64,000 nucleotides of DNA, taken from contig CAVSNU010000003.1 in the NCBI GenBank assembly GCA_963729445.1, forward strand, positions 930,001 to 994,000. Direction: 5' to 3'. This DNA comes from JACCZH01 sp963729445 (lineage in GTDB: Bacteria; Chloroflexota; Chloroflexia; Thermomicrobiales; CFX8). The position numbers were made by a program, and so were the translations under genes. Position 1 is the stretch's first letter; every line of letters starts with the position of its first letter. Positions 16,656-25,247 of the stretch are shown here, one piece after another. The notes under the pieces are model-generated. The model saw only the letters and a program-made list of their open reading frames with translations, made no database searches and was not told the origin of the DNA.

Positions 16656-18070
16656 CGTGAATCCTCCACGGTGAGTTGTGCTACAGCGGCACGGAACGCA
16701 TCACCGCGATGAAACTCGTTCCGGAACATCCCGAAGCTGGCGCACCCAGGCGAGAGCAGCACAACCGAGCCCGGAGCTGCGGCCCGGCTCGCCCGAAGCA
16801 CCGCCTCCTCCATTGAGTTCACCGGTTCGTCGATCTCGCTGACGTCGCGCTCATTGAGCAACTCGAGCAAACGCGGCGTGGCCGCGCCATCGAGCAGAAT
16901 GATTCGCCCGGCATGTTGCGCCAGGGCGTCAGCCAGCGGCACGAGCGAGACGCCTTTCTCGGACCCTCCGGCGATGGCCACAATGTTCCGGGCTCCAAAC
17001 GCGCGCAGCGCGGCGACGGCCGCGGCGGGCGTGGTGGCAGTGGTGTCGTTGATGTAGTCCACACCACCAATCGTCGCGATCTTCTCAAGGCGGTTGGGGA
17101 CGGGCTCGGCAGAGGCAATCCCGCGTGCAATCGTCTCAGCAGGCACCCCCACTGCTAGTGCCGCGGCCGCAGCCGCCAGGGCGTTCAGCCTGGTGTGCTC
17201 ACCCGGCAGTGCGAGGCACTCCACTTCACCGAGATCGACCGGCTCGCCGCTCCAGCGACCGGCAAACCGGCCATCCTCTATCCAGAGCGCGTTTTCAACG
17301 TCTGTCGGGTCTGCGCCAAAGGTAGCCTTCCGGCCGGGCATCGAGGCGAGCAGTGTCGATGACAAATCGTCGTCACGGGAGTAGATCGTCCAGTCACGCG
17401 ACGACTGGTGTCGAGCGATGGACGCCTTCACCCCGGCGTACTCCGCGTACGATGGGTAGCGATCGAGGTGGTCCTCGGAAATGTTCGTCAAGACGGCCAC
17501 CTGAGGAGAGAGCCCCTGCCCGTCCAATGCCTCAAGCTGGAACGACGACAACTCCAGTACAACGGGCACATCGCTCTGCGCGTTCTCCAGTTGTCCCAGC
17601 GCCGTGCGTCCCATGTTGCCGGCCATGATCGTCTCCGGCCACTGCTGGCGCAGGATCGTGGCCAGGATCGCGGTTGTCGTCGTCTTACCCTTCGTTCCAG
17701 TCACACCCACGATTGGCGCGCGACACAGCCGAAAGAAGAGCGTCATCTCCATCTCGATCTGTGCGCCGTGCCGCCGGGCAACCTCCAGCCAGGACGACTC
17801 TCGTGGCACGCCGGGATTGCGGACGACGATCTCTGCCCACTCGAAATCCGCCTCGTCATGGCGGCCAAGGCAGTAGGTTATGTCCAGATCGTCGAGTGAT
17901 GCCAGCGCGTCGGCGAGTGTCTCCCGGGATTGAAGATCGGTAACACGAACCTCCGCACCGTGCGTTGCCAGGTAGCGCGCCACTCCGACACCACCCTGGT
18001 TGACACCCAGCCCCATCAGCAGGATACGTTTGCCGCGTAGATCGTCTGGAACGCGAATAGGCTCTGCCAT
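16652..18070 (-). CDS. murD: UDP-N-acetylmuramoylalanine--D-glutamate ligase
   Basis: About 472 residues from the ATG at 18070 (MAEPIRVPDDLRGKRILLMG). The frame is open far upstream, but that stretch overlaps mraY in another frame. Domain 1 binds UDP (LGVNQGGVGVARYL), domain 2 has the P-loop GVTGTKGKTTTT and NISEDHLDRYPSYAEYAGVK, and domain 3 has NDTTATTPAAAVAALRAF. MurD adds D-glutamate, the residue MurT/GatD would later amidate. The start lies two bases after the mraY stop. Confidence 0.95.
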   Translation of the reverse strand: MAEPIRVPDDLRGKRILLMGLGVNQGGVGVARYLATHGAEVRVTDLQSRETLADALASLDDLDITYCLGRHDEADFEWAEIVVRNPGVPRESSWLEVARRHGAQIEMEMTLFFRLCRAPIVGVTGTKGKTTTTAILATILRQQWPETIMAGNMGRTALGQLENAQSDVPVVLELSSFQLEALDGQGLSPQVAVLTNISEDHLDRYPSYAEYAGVKASIARHQSSRDWTIYSRDDDLSSTLLASMPGRKATFGADPTDVENALWIEDGRFAGRWSGEPVDLGEVECLALPGEHTRLNALAAAAAALAVGVPAETIARGIASAEPVPNRLEKIATIGGVDYINDTTATTPAAAVAALRAFGARNIVAIAGGSEKGVSLVPLADALAQHAGRIILLDGAATPRLLELLNERDVSEIDEPVNSMEEAVLRASRAAAPGSVVLLSPGCASFGMFRNEFHRGDAFRAAVAQLTVEDSR

Positions 18071-18072
18071 AG

Positions 18073-19122
18073 CTACACCAACGCCAGGGCGACGCCGAAC
18101 AAGCCGGCCATCATGCCGATCAGCCAGAAGCGCAACGTGATCTGTGTCTCCGACCAGCCGATCAACTCGAAGTGGTGCTGAATGGGCGTCATCCTGAAGA
18201 TGCGCTTCCCGCCGGTCAGCTTGAAATAGCCCACCTGCAACATGACGGACAGCGTGACCATCAAGAACACGAAACCGACCACCGGTAACAATAGCCATTG
18301 ACCGGTCATGAACGCGGCCGTCGCCAGAGCGGCGCCCAGCGACAGCGATCCAGTGTCGCCCATGAACACCTGCGCCGGATGCGCGTTGTACCAGAGAAAT
18401 CCAAACAGCGCGCCGACCATCATGAAGCAGAACGTCACGACGGCAACCTGACCCTGGAGGTAGGCGATGATGCCATAGGCAACGAATGCAACTGCGGCAG
18501 TACCGCCGGCCAGAGTATCGAGCCCATCGGTGAGGTTCACGGCGTTCGCCGTGCCAACAATCGTCAACACCGCAATCGGGAGATAGAGCAACCCGATATC
18601 GAACTGTCCAATGAACGGGACATAGACGTTGGTCAGCCCCAGGCCAAAATGCAGCAGCAGGGCCGTCACGCCGGCGAAGAGCAACAACCAGGCCATCTTG
18701 AACCGTGCGGTGATCCCGCGCGTTGCACCGCCGACCAGATTGAGCTTGTCGTCAATTCCGCCCAGCACCGAGCAACCGATCAACACACCCAGCGGCAGCA
18801 ACATCGAGAGCCGACCATACAGGTTGAATGCCAGTGTGAGCACGACAACCGTGACCGTGAAAATAATCCCGCCCATCGTCGGGGTACCGGCCTTGACGTG
18901 GTGCCCCTCAGGCCCCTCGATGCGAATCTGCTTGCCGACTTTCTTCGAGCGTAGAAAGTTGATGTACGGCCGGCCAATCGCGAGCGACAGCAAGAACGCG
19001 ATCCCGGAGAGACCCAGAGAGATCGCGAGATTGGTATTTCCATCCGTGGGAAGCAATGCATTGTTACTGACTGACTCGGTGGCGAAGAGATCGACCAGGG
19101 ACATGACGATTCCAGGAGACAT
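18073..19122 (-). CDS. mraY: Phospho-N-acetylmuramoyl-pentapeptide transferase
   Basis: About 349 residues with ten predicted membrane helices. MraY moves phospho-MurNAc-pentapeptide to undecaprenyl phosphate, making lipid I. Signatures: KAGTPTMGGIIFT, the aspartates of GGIDDKLNLV, ANAVNLTDGLDTLAGG, VFMGDTGSLSLGAAL and TPIQHHFELIGWSE. ATG at 19122 shares one base with the murF stop; a TTG directly before it is an alternative. Confidence 0.96.
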   Translation of the reverse strand: MSPGIVMSLVDLFATESVSNNALLPTDGNTNLAISLGLSGIAFLLSLAIGRPYINFLRSKKVGKQIRIEGPEGHHVKAGTPTMGGIIFTVTVVVLTLAFNLYGRLSMLLPLGVLIGCSVLGGIDDKLNLVGGATRGITARFKMAWLLLFAGVTALLLHFGLGLTNVYVPFIGQFDIGLLYLPIAVLTIVGTANAVNLTDGLDTLAGGTAAVAFVAYGIIAYLQGQVAVVTFCFMMVGALFGFLWYNAHPAQVFMGDTGSLSLGAALATAAFMTGQWLLLPVVGFVFLMVTLSVMLQVGYFKLTGGKRIFRMTPIQHHFELIGWSETQITLRFWLIGMMAGLFGVALALV

Positions 19123-20516
19123 CAAGCTTGTACCTGCCCGGACTCTCCCCGGAGATCCGCGACGACCGTCTCCATTTTCAAGCCGCGTGAGCCCTTCACC
19201 AACACAAGATCGCCGGGCTCGAGTCCCTGCTTCAGCGCCTCGACCAGCGCAGCCTTGTCATCGAAGTGGAACGCCGGCAGTGCAGGCTTGAGGCTGTGCG
19301 CCTCTTCCGCGATGATACGGGCACGTGGGCCGAGGGTATACAAGGCATCGACGACGTCGATGACCCTGCGGCCCACCAGCCGGTGTCCCTCTTCCTCATA
19401 GTCACCAAGCTCCAGCATGTCGCCCAGGACCGCGACCCGACGAGTAGCCGCCAAATCTGCTAATAGCGCAAGCGCCGCGAAGCTCGACTTCGGGTTGGAG
19501 TTGTAGTGGTCATCCAGAATAGTGGAGCCGTTCACACCTGGTGTGAGCAGCAGCCGAAGCTGGACCTCCGGCGAGTCCAGACCACGCAGCATATCCGGCA
19601 ATCTCATGCCCAGCTCATAGCCGACGGCGAACGCTGCGAGCGCGGCATGCACGCTGTGCAGCCCAAGCAAGGGGATGTGTAGGTGATTCTCCTGCCCCCC
19701 TCGAATCAGAGTGAACGCAGTACCGTCCGCCCCACGACTCTCCAGATCCACCGCGCGCACATTCGCGGCAGGATCGAGACCGTAGTAGACCACCCGGCAG
19801 TTTGCTCGCTCACCCATCGCGCGCACGCGCTCGTCGTCGATGTTGAGAATCGCTACGCCATGTGACGGTAGCGACTCAACCAATTCCACCTTTGTCTGGG
19901 CAATCGCTTCAAGCGAACCCATGCGAGACAAGTGCGAGTGCGTCACATTGGTCACGATGCCGATGTCGGGCCGGGCAATCTGCGCCAGTTGAGAGATCTC
20001 ACCCATGGCGTAGGCTCCGCCCATCTCGACTACCATAACTTCGCTCTCCGGCGTGATTTCGAGCACGCTGAGGGGCAGGCCGATTTCGTTGTTGAAGTTG
20101 CCGCGGCTGCGCTGCACCTTGCGCTTCGCGCCAACCACTGCGGCAACGACTTCTTTGGTGCTGGTCTTGCCGATGCTGCCGGTAATGCCGACCACGTGCA
20201 GCCGGTGCAGGCTCCGCCAGTAGGCCGCCAGGTCTTGGAGCGCCTGCAACGTGTCCGGTACGACCACCAGTGGAATCGGAGGCTCCGTGTGGGACTGCTG
20301 CCAATCCTCGCTCACGAGCGCCGCTCTGGCGCCACGTTCTACGGCCTCGGCGATGAACGCGTGCCCGTCCAGGTTCTCACCTCGAATAGCGACAAAGAGA
20401 TCGCCAGCGCCAACGGCTCGGGAATCATGAACGACCCGCCAGAGCGGTTGATCGAGCGACAGCTCGCCCATCAACTGTCCGTTGGTGCCCTTTAGCACAT
20501 CACCAAGGCTGATCAT
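19122..20516 (-). CDS. murF: UDP-N-acetylmuramoyl-tripeptide--D-alanyl-D-alanine ligase
   Basis: 464 residues. MurF adds D-Ala-D-Ala to the UDP-MurNAc-tripeptide. N-terminal domain with SRAVGAGDLFVAIRGENLDGH, ATP-binding GITGSIGKTSTKEVVAAV, NVTHSHLSRMGSLEAIAQTK, and C-terminal ILDDHYNSNPKSSFAAL. It uses the dipeptide from ddl in the same cluster. It overlaps ftsI as ATGA. The preceding enzyme of the pathway, MurE, is not in the cluster. Confidence 0.95.
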   Translation of the reverse strand: MISLGDVLKGTNGQLMGELSLDQPLWRVVHDSRAVGAGDLFVAIRGENLDGHAFIAEAVERGARAALVSEDWQQSHTEPPIPLVVVPDTLQALQDLAAYWRSLHRLHVVGITGSIGKTSTKEVVAAVVGAKRKVQRSRGNFNNEIGLPLSVLEITPESEVMVVEMGGAYAMGEISQLAQIARPDIGIVTNVTHSHLSRMGSLEAIAQTKVELVESLPSHGVAILNIDDERVRAMGERANCRVVYYGLDPAANVRAVDLESRGADGTAFTLIRGGQENHLHIPLLGLHSVHAALAAFAVGYELGMRLPDMLRGLDSPEVQLRLLLTPGVNGSTILDDHYNSNPKSSFAALALLADLAATRRVAVLGDMLELGDYEEEGHRLVGRRVIDVVDALYTLGPRARIIAEEAHSLKPALPAFHFDDKAALVEALKQGLEPGDLVLVKGSRGLKMETVVADLRGESGQVQA

Positions 20517-22246
20517 TCCGCCTCCGTCTCCGTCGGGGGTATTCCATAGAGCTTGAAGAGCTGGTTGAAGACCTCACCCATGGCCGGTCCCGCGACGGTG
20601 TCGCCCCAGGGGGACTCCTTCGGCCAGTCAATCTTCACCAGCACCGTGAACTGAGGTTCCTCGACCGGCCCGAAGCCAACGATTGAAGCAATCGTGGCGT
20701 CGTCGATATACCCACCATCGGGCGACGGGATCTGAGCGGTGCCGGTCTTGGCCCCAATCTCATAGCCCGGAACGTTAGCAAATTGGCCGGTGTTATTCAC
20801 GACGACGGAGTGCAGCATCTCGCGCAGCGTCGCTGAGGACTCCGGCGAGATGACCTGTCGGATCATGGTTGGGGTGCGCTGGATCGTCTCATCCTCACCG
20901 CGAACCTCGCTCACCACATACGGCTGCATCAGCTTGCCGCCATTGACAACCGCCGACACCGCGTTAATGAGCTGTATTGGAGTCACGGCGATACCCTGGC
21001 CAAATGAGTTCGTATAGAACAGCGTGGGATTCCAGCCCGGCTCCCACGGACCCGTGAGGATGCCACGTTCCTCGCCTTGAAGGTCGATACCGGTCTCGCG
21101 CCCCATCCCGAACTCCATCAGCCGCTGGTAGAACCGCTCCTGTCCGATCCGCTCGGCAACGAAGATCGCGCCCAGATTGGCGGAGTGCTCCAGCACCTGA
21201 GTCATCGTTTCCTCGCCGAAGACCTTGCCGTTGTTGTTGGTGATTGGCGGATGACCGGGGACCTCGACATAGCCGGGGGCGTCGTTGTGGACGGTCTCGG
21301 GTGTCACCACACCATCATCGATCCCGATGGCCATCACGATCGACTTGAAGGTAGAGCCCGGCTCGTACACTGACGAGACCGCCGGGTTGGAGAATGTCGA
21401 GATATCGTCCACCAGATCAAAGTGGTTGGGGTCATAGTTTGGCCAGCTCGCCATACCCAGAATCGCGCCAGTGTTCGGGTCCTGAACGATGATCGTGCCT
21501 CCTGCCGCGTCCTGTTCCTGAACGGTGTCCGCCAGAACCGACTCGACGATGCGTTGTACGGCGCTGTCGATGGTCAGCACGATATCCGAGCCGTCCGTCG
21601 GCGCGTCCCAGGTACTCTGCGAGAGGGCGATGACGTTACCCGATCCGTCGCGCTCACCGACAACGCGGCCCGGTGTACCGCCGACCTCATCGTCGTAGGT
21701 GCCTTCAACTCCGTAGTTACCCTCGTGGTCGTAATTGGCAAAGCCCAGTACGTGTGCGGCGAAGGAATCCGACGGATAGACCCGTCGTGGCTCGGGATCG
21801 AGCACAATTCCCTCAAGATCCATCGCGGTGATCGCCGCCGACGCTTCCGGAGAGAGGCGCCGGGCGAGCAATACCCACTCCACGCCTTCCTGGCTCAGCG
21901 CCGCCTCGATTTCCTCCACCGGCCGGCCGATGTGGAGCGAGAGCTTCACCGCTGTGTCGTGCTTGTCCTCAATGAGCGAGACGATCGCTGAGATTCTGTC
22001 AGAGGGTACGTTGGTCGCCAGGCGCACGCCGTTGGAGTCAAGGATGTCGCCGCGTCTGGCGGGCACGCTGTTCTCCTGCAAGCGCTCAGCCACTGCCTGG
22101 TCGCCGAACTCTTCGGAGCGCACAACCTGAATCATCAACACCCGGTAGGCGACAAGTATCAGCAACAGCACGAAGACGGCCAGCAGACAGGCGATACGGT
22201 TGACCGGGAGGCGGTGGCTCACCGGATTATTGGATAGCTGGCTCAT
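20513..22246 (-). CDS. ftsI: Septal penicillin-binding protein (FtsI-type transpeptidase)
   Basis: 577 residues, class B PBP. One N-terminal membrane helix (IACLLAVFVLLLILVAYRVL), a pedestal domain with RRGDILDSNGVRLATNV, then the transpeptidase. Motifs are STFK (Ser298 nucleophile, Lys301), HSAN (SxN) and AKTGTAQ (KTG). It cross-links septal peptidoglycan with FtsW. No PASTA domain. Position after ftsL in the dcw cluster identifies it as FtsI rather than the elongation PBP2 at 33170. Start and stop both overlap neighbours by four bases. Confidence 0.94.
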   Translation of the reverse strand: MSQLSNNPVSHRLPVNRIACLLAVFVLLLILVAYRVLMIQVVRSEEFGDQAVAERLQENSVPARRGDILDSNGVRLATNVPSDRISAIVSLIEDKHDTAVKLSLHIGRPVEEIEAALSQEGVEWVLLARRLSPEASAAITAMDLEGIVLDPEPRRVYPSDSFAAHVLGFANYDHEGNYGVEGTYDDEVGGTPGRVVGERDGSGNVIALSQSTWDAPTDGSDIVLTIDSAVQRIVESVLADTVQEQDAAGGTIIVQDPNTGAILGMASWPNYDPNHFDLVDDISTFSNPAVSSVYEPGSTFKSIVMAIGIDDGVVTPETVHNDAPGYVEVPGHPPITNNNGKVFGEETMTQVLEHSANLGAIFVAERIGQERFYQRLMEFGMGRETGIDLQGEERGILTGPWEPGWNPTLFYTNSFGQGIAVTPIQLINAVSAVVNGGKLMQPYVVSEVRGEDETIQRTPTMIRQVISPESSATLREMLHSVVVNNTGQFANVPGYEIGAKTGTAQIPSPDGGYIDDATIASIVGFGPVEEPQFTVLVKIDWPKESPWGDTVAGPAMGEVFNQLFKLYGIPPTETEAE

Positions 22247-22743
22247 GGATTCGCGTTCCCGGCAGAAGGCTGGATCGCCGTTGCCTGGCCGGTCAGGTCA
22301 TTCCAGATCTGTCGCCAGACAGAAGGCTGATGGGCCTCTACGGGTTCGACGACCGGTAGCTCGTCACTTGCAGGGCGCGGCACCGAGAGGAACACGAAGT
22401 CCTCTGACTCGCTCATGCCCAGTTGCTCTAGCGCGATCTCTTCGACAGCACCCAATGATTCGTAGCCCGCGAGGGAATAGTTCAACTGCTCATTGCGGAG
22501 CGCCAGGGCCTCGCGCTCGCGCTGCAGCTGGCTCATCTCGAAGCCCAACCCAGCAACATGGTTCGTCTGGATCAGGTAGAGCATCCCGACGGCGGTGATG
22601 AGCCCGGCGACGACGATGAAGATCACAGCGCTGCTGACCCGGCTGCGTGGCTCCGGCGGTTGCGGAGGGAGTCGATAGCGTCGAACACGTGGCGGAGGCA
22701 GCGGAGCTCTGGTGTGCATCTCGTTCGGGTTGGTGATCGTCAT
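22243..22743 (-). CDS. ftsL: FtsL-like septum protein
   Basis: 166 residues. A proline-rich basic cytoplasmic N-terminus (about 1-37) leads to one membrane helix (VSSAVIFIVVAGLITAVGMLYLI) and a coiled coil (EMSQLQREREALALRNEQLNYSL). A short C-terminal region with EEIALEQLGM follows. The shape and place between rsmH and ftsI fit FtsL, which pairs with DivIC and FtsQ to regulate FtsWI. Sequence conservation in this family is low, so the call rests on topology and position. Confidence 0.82.
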   Translation of the reverse strand: MTITNPNEMHTRAPLPPPRVRRYRLPPQPPEPRSRVSSAVIFIVVAGLITAVGMLYLIQTNHVAGLGFEMSQLQREREALALRNEQLNYSLAGYESLGAVEEIALEQLGMSESEDFVFLSVPRPASDELPVVEPVEAHQPSVWRQIWNDLTGQATAIQPSAGNANP

Positions 22744-23732
22744 GGCAGCCGCTCCGCAACTCGCAGCACCGCGCTGCGCGCCCGGGGGTTAACCGACACT
22801 TCGCTCAGACTTGGCTTGATGGCCCGGCCGATGAGCCTCAGCCGTGGCTCACGGCCACATATGCAGACTGGTAGTTCGGGCGGACAAACACACCCGCGCG
22901 CCTCCGCCGCGAAAAAGCGCTTCACGATACGATCCTCCAGAGAATGGAACGAGATAACGGCAAACCGGCCGCCCGGGCTGAGCAGCTCGATCCCGGCGCG
23001 CAATCCCTGTTCAAGCTCGTTGAGCTCAGCGTTGACGGCAATCCGCAGAGCCTGAAAGACTCGCGTAGCGGGATGAACCCGCGCTCCGCGACGCCCCCCG
23101 AGCGCCTTCTCGACGATGTTCGCCAGCTGATGGGTTGTTTCAATCGGTTCGGATTGGCGGACTCGAACGATTGCCCGCGCGATCCGCCGCGATTGTCGCT
23201 CTTCGCCGTACTGAAAAAAGATGTCGGCAAGATCGCTCTCTTCAGCCTCATTCACCAAAACGCTGGCCGGCTGGCCGCTGGTACGGTCAAAGCGCATGTC
23301 CAGCGGGCCTTCAGCCTGAAAACTGAACCCACGCTGCGGGTCGTCCATCTGCAACGATGAGAAACCCAGATCCAGGAGAATGCCGTCCACCTGCTCCAGA
23401 CCGAGCTCGGCTGCAAACCCGGCCATGCCTGCATAGCTGCCGTGGAAGAAAGCGCCCAGCTCAGGATACGCTGCGGCCAAGGATTCAAAGCGCGCGCCGG
23501 CATCTACGTCACGGTCGATGGCGATCAGTGTGCCTCCGGGTTGAATGCGCTCGGCGATAAGCCGGGAGTGACCGCCACCGCCGAAGGTACCATCCACGAT
23601 GACAGCCCCTGGACGCAGGTTGAGGCCGTCGATCACCTCCCCCGGCATCACCGGGAGATGACCGCGAGACGTTTCAGTATGCGCGTTCGCCTGTGGGTCG
23701 CGATCAATAGAAGTCATAGTTACGATACTCAA
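22740..23732 (-). CDS. rsmH: 16S rRNA (cytosine(1402)-N(4))-methyltransferase
   Basis: 330 residues. RsmH methylates N4 of C1402 in 16S rRNA; its partner on the same base, RsmI, is at 52510. Seen: HLPVMPGEVIDGLNL, the SAM-binding VDGTFGGGGHSRLIAE, DGILLDLGFSSLQMDDPQRGFSF and FAVISFHSLEDRIVKRFF. The TTG at 23732 has GGGAAG at a good distance; an ATG at 23717 is the alternative. It overlaps ftsL by four bases. Confidence 0.95.
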   Translation of the reverse strand: MSIVTMTSIDRDPQANAHTETSRGHLPVMPGEVIDGLNLRPGAVIVDGTFGGGGHSRLIAERIQPGGTLIAIDRDVDAGARFESLAAAYPELGAFFHGSYAGMAGFAAELGLEQVDGILLDLGFSSLQMDDPQRGFSFQAEGPLDMRFDRTSGQPASVLVNEAEESDLADIFFQYGEERQSRRIARAIVRVRQSEPIETTHQLANIVEKALGGRRGARVHPATRVFQALRIAVNAELNELEQGLRAGIELLSPGGRFAVISFHSLEDRIVKRFFAAEARGCVCPPELPVCICGREPRLRLIGRAIKPSLSEVSVNPRARSAVLRVAERLP

Positions 23733-23765
23733 TGGCTCTTCCCGAAAGTCTGCCCGATAGCGGTC

Positions 23766-24194
23766 CTAGATGAGATCGGCCAACCGTTCGGCGATTGTCG
23801 CCCCATCGCGCTCGATGTTCTCGGATTGCGCATCCCAGGATTCGGGGGTCCAGATTTCGATGAAGGTATGCACACCAACGACGACAGCCTCGCGTTCGAT
23901 AGAAGCGTAATCTCTGAGCTCGGCCGGGATCAAAACGCGTCCCTGCCCATCCAGCTGCACGTCAACGGCATCGGCAAAAAGCATACGGCGCAGCTTACGA
24001 ACGTCCGGGTCGCTGATCGAGAGTGCCGCGACCCGTTCGGCCAGCGGCATCCAGGCGTCGAGCGGGTAGACGAGGAGACATGGATCGAAGCCGCGCGTCA
24101 CGACCACGCCCTCGGCCAGCTTGTCACGGAAGCGAGCCGGCAGCGCAAGGCGGCCCTTCGCATCCAGGTTATGGTTGTGACGGCCGAGAAACAC
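23766..24194 (-). CDS. mraZ: Transcriptional regulator MraZ
   Basis: 142 residues with two SpoVT/AbrB-like halves: FLGRHNHNLDAKGRLALPARF near the N-terminus and VDVQLDGQGRVLIPAELRDY near residue 80, each with the family's DxxGR. MraZ forms ring oligomers and represses the dcw operon by binding spaced TGGGN repeats. Four such repeats lie 45-80 bases upstream. GTG is the only usable start, because an in-frame TAG precedes it. The C-terminal tail after GVHTFIEIWTPESWD is short. Confidence 0.96.
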   Translation of the reverse strand: MFLGRHNHNLDAKGRLALPARFRDKLAEGVVVTRGFDPCLLVYPLDAWMPLAERVAALSISDPDVRKLRRMLFADAVDVQLDGQGRVLIPAELRDYASIEREAVVVGVHTFIEIWTPESWDAQSENIERDGATIAERLADLI

Positions 24195-24238
24195 GACTGA
24201 CGCACCAGCTTCCGAATCGGTCTAAGGGAGGAAGTTAT

Positions 24239-24283
24239 CCCCAACGCCCCCCACTTATCCCCACATCGCCCCACACTTATCCA
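24239..24283 (-). promoter_or_regulatory. MraZ operator: four phased TGGGG boxes plus one degenerate
   Basis: On the minus strand TGGGG occurs at 24273, 24263, 24253 and 24243 (first bases), each separated by exactly five bases. A weaker TGGAT sits one period further upstream at 24283. This is the known MraZ arrangement (TGGGN with 5-nt spacers, 10-bp period). The boxes lie just downstream of the -10, where a bound ring would block transcription. Confidence 0.88.
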
Positions 24284-24284
24284 C

Positions 24285-24313
24285 AGTATATCGAGTGGAG
24301 GGTGTACGTACAA
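24285..24313 (-). promoter_or_regulatory. dcw (mraZ) promoter
   Basis: TTGTAC (24313-24308), a 17-base spacer, and TATACT (24290-24285). The -35 is embedded in the palindrome TGTACGTACA (24312-24303), which is shared with other envelope-gene promoters here. Transcription would start close to the first MraZ box. Confidence 0.6.
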
Positions 24314-24669
24314 CCTGCACCGGTCGCGCAGAGACCCCGAAAATTCAACGCGAAACGAAAGAAGCGGCCGGATGGCCGCCTTCAGGGCTACGAAGATCAT
24401 CTGACCGGATTGATCCCCATCGGGCACGCATCAGTCCAGCGTCAGGTCCATCGCTTACGGACATCTCGTTGAGCCGCCCCTGGTGCATCACCCTACGGAT
24501 TCATCAAGCGGAGACCAGTGGAATCTGCGCAGGGGCGTAACGTATTGCGCGCTCCCTGAGCTGCCCGGTGCGTAACCATTGACGGTGCGTAACAAGTGAC
24601 CCTGACCGCCCATCAGTCATCCTGAGCTTGATCGTCATCCTGCGCTCGATCGTCATCCTGCGCTCGATA

Positions 24670-24751
24670 GTCATCCTGAGCGCAAGCGAAGGATCTCTGA
24701 GTCAAACACCTCGGGAGTCAAGCCAGAGATCCTTCCTGACGTCAGGATGAC
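24670..24751. repeat. Family C palindromic repeat
   Basis: 82 bp. The left arm GTCATCCTGAGCGCAAGCGA and following AGGATCTC pair with the right arm ending CTTCCTGACGTCAGGATGAC. The right half resembles the one at 55878. Confidence 0.75.
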
Positions 24752-24801
24752 GAAAGGAATGCCATGGTCCTGCTTGAACGGCGATGTGTGGTGTCACCCT
24801 C

Positions 24802-24873
24802 GTCGGGGAGGAGCTCGTCTCCTCCCGAACCCCCGGTCCGCTCGAGGCGGGAGGAGACGAGCTCCTCCCCGAC
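24802..24873. repeat. Family D palindrome with 26-bp perfect arms
   Basis: The left arm (24802-24827) is an exact reverse complement of the right arm (24848-24873), with a 20-base loop. The core is GGGAGGAGACGAGCTCCTCC. Shorter relatives are at 6618, 31144 and 60604. Confidence 0.8.
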
Positions 24874-24950
24874 CGACAGGTAGGAACCCGGGCGCTTGAC
24901 AGCTGCCCTGTGGTCCAGTGCTGAGCTTGATCGTCATCCTGCGTTTGATC

Positions 24951-25058
24951 GTCATCCTGACGCAAGGAAGAGCCTGCCCTGAGCGAAGTCGAACGGGATC
25001 TCTGCGTGAAACACCTCGGCAATCAGGCAAGAGATCCTTCGCTTCCGCTCAGGATGAC
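24951..25058. repeat. Family C palindromic repeat, long variant
   Basis: 108 bp from GTCATCCTGACGCAAGG to CGCTCAGGATGAC. An AGCCTGCCCTGAGCGAAGTC segment, related to the hairpin at 53434, is inserted in the left arm. Confidence 0.65.
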
Positions 25059-25247
25059 TATCAAACGCAGGATGATGATGTAACCTCCGAATGACGAATA
25101 GGCGCAGGATGCTGGTGTCATCCCCGACCGACGGCAGCCCGGAGCGTGACAACTCCCTTGTGATCCAGTACTCACGGTGACCTTGGACGCTGCTGTATGT
25201 CCTGGTACCGCTTATCTTGATGCGTAAGACCGGCGCATCTCGTGGAA

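Larger units (their letters stand above)
24314..25247. other. 934-bp gene-free spacer between the dcw promoter and pccA
   Basis: No gene supported. It contains stacked fragments of 'TCATCCTG..' repeats from about 24618 onward, a full family C element (24670-24751), a 26-bp-arm palindrome (24802-24873) and a longer family C variant (24951-25058). The frames open here are translations of these repeats. Confidence 0.7.

Noticed and set aside
18071..18298. An N-terminal extension of MurD upstream of 18070
   Set aside because: It lies over the mraY C-terminus in another frame and shows no Mur ligase homology; MAEPIRVPDDLRGKRILLMG is the proper start.
24277..24285. TTATCCACA, a perfect DnaA box, upstream of mraZ
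   Set aside because: It overlaps the degenerate fifth MraZ box and the other TTATCC strings there arise from the same CCCCA repeats. No cluster of DnaA boxes, AT-rich unwinding region or dnaA/dnaN gene is present, so it is not called an origin.
24600..25080. CRISPR-like array of repeats
   Set aside because: The repeats are inverted, of unequal length and irregularly spaced, without unique spacers of constant size, and no cas gene is present.
25219..25239. Terminator after pccA (GATGCG...CGCATC)
   Set aside because: Only a 6-bp stem with a 9-base loop and no T-tract; too weak to call.
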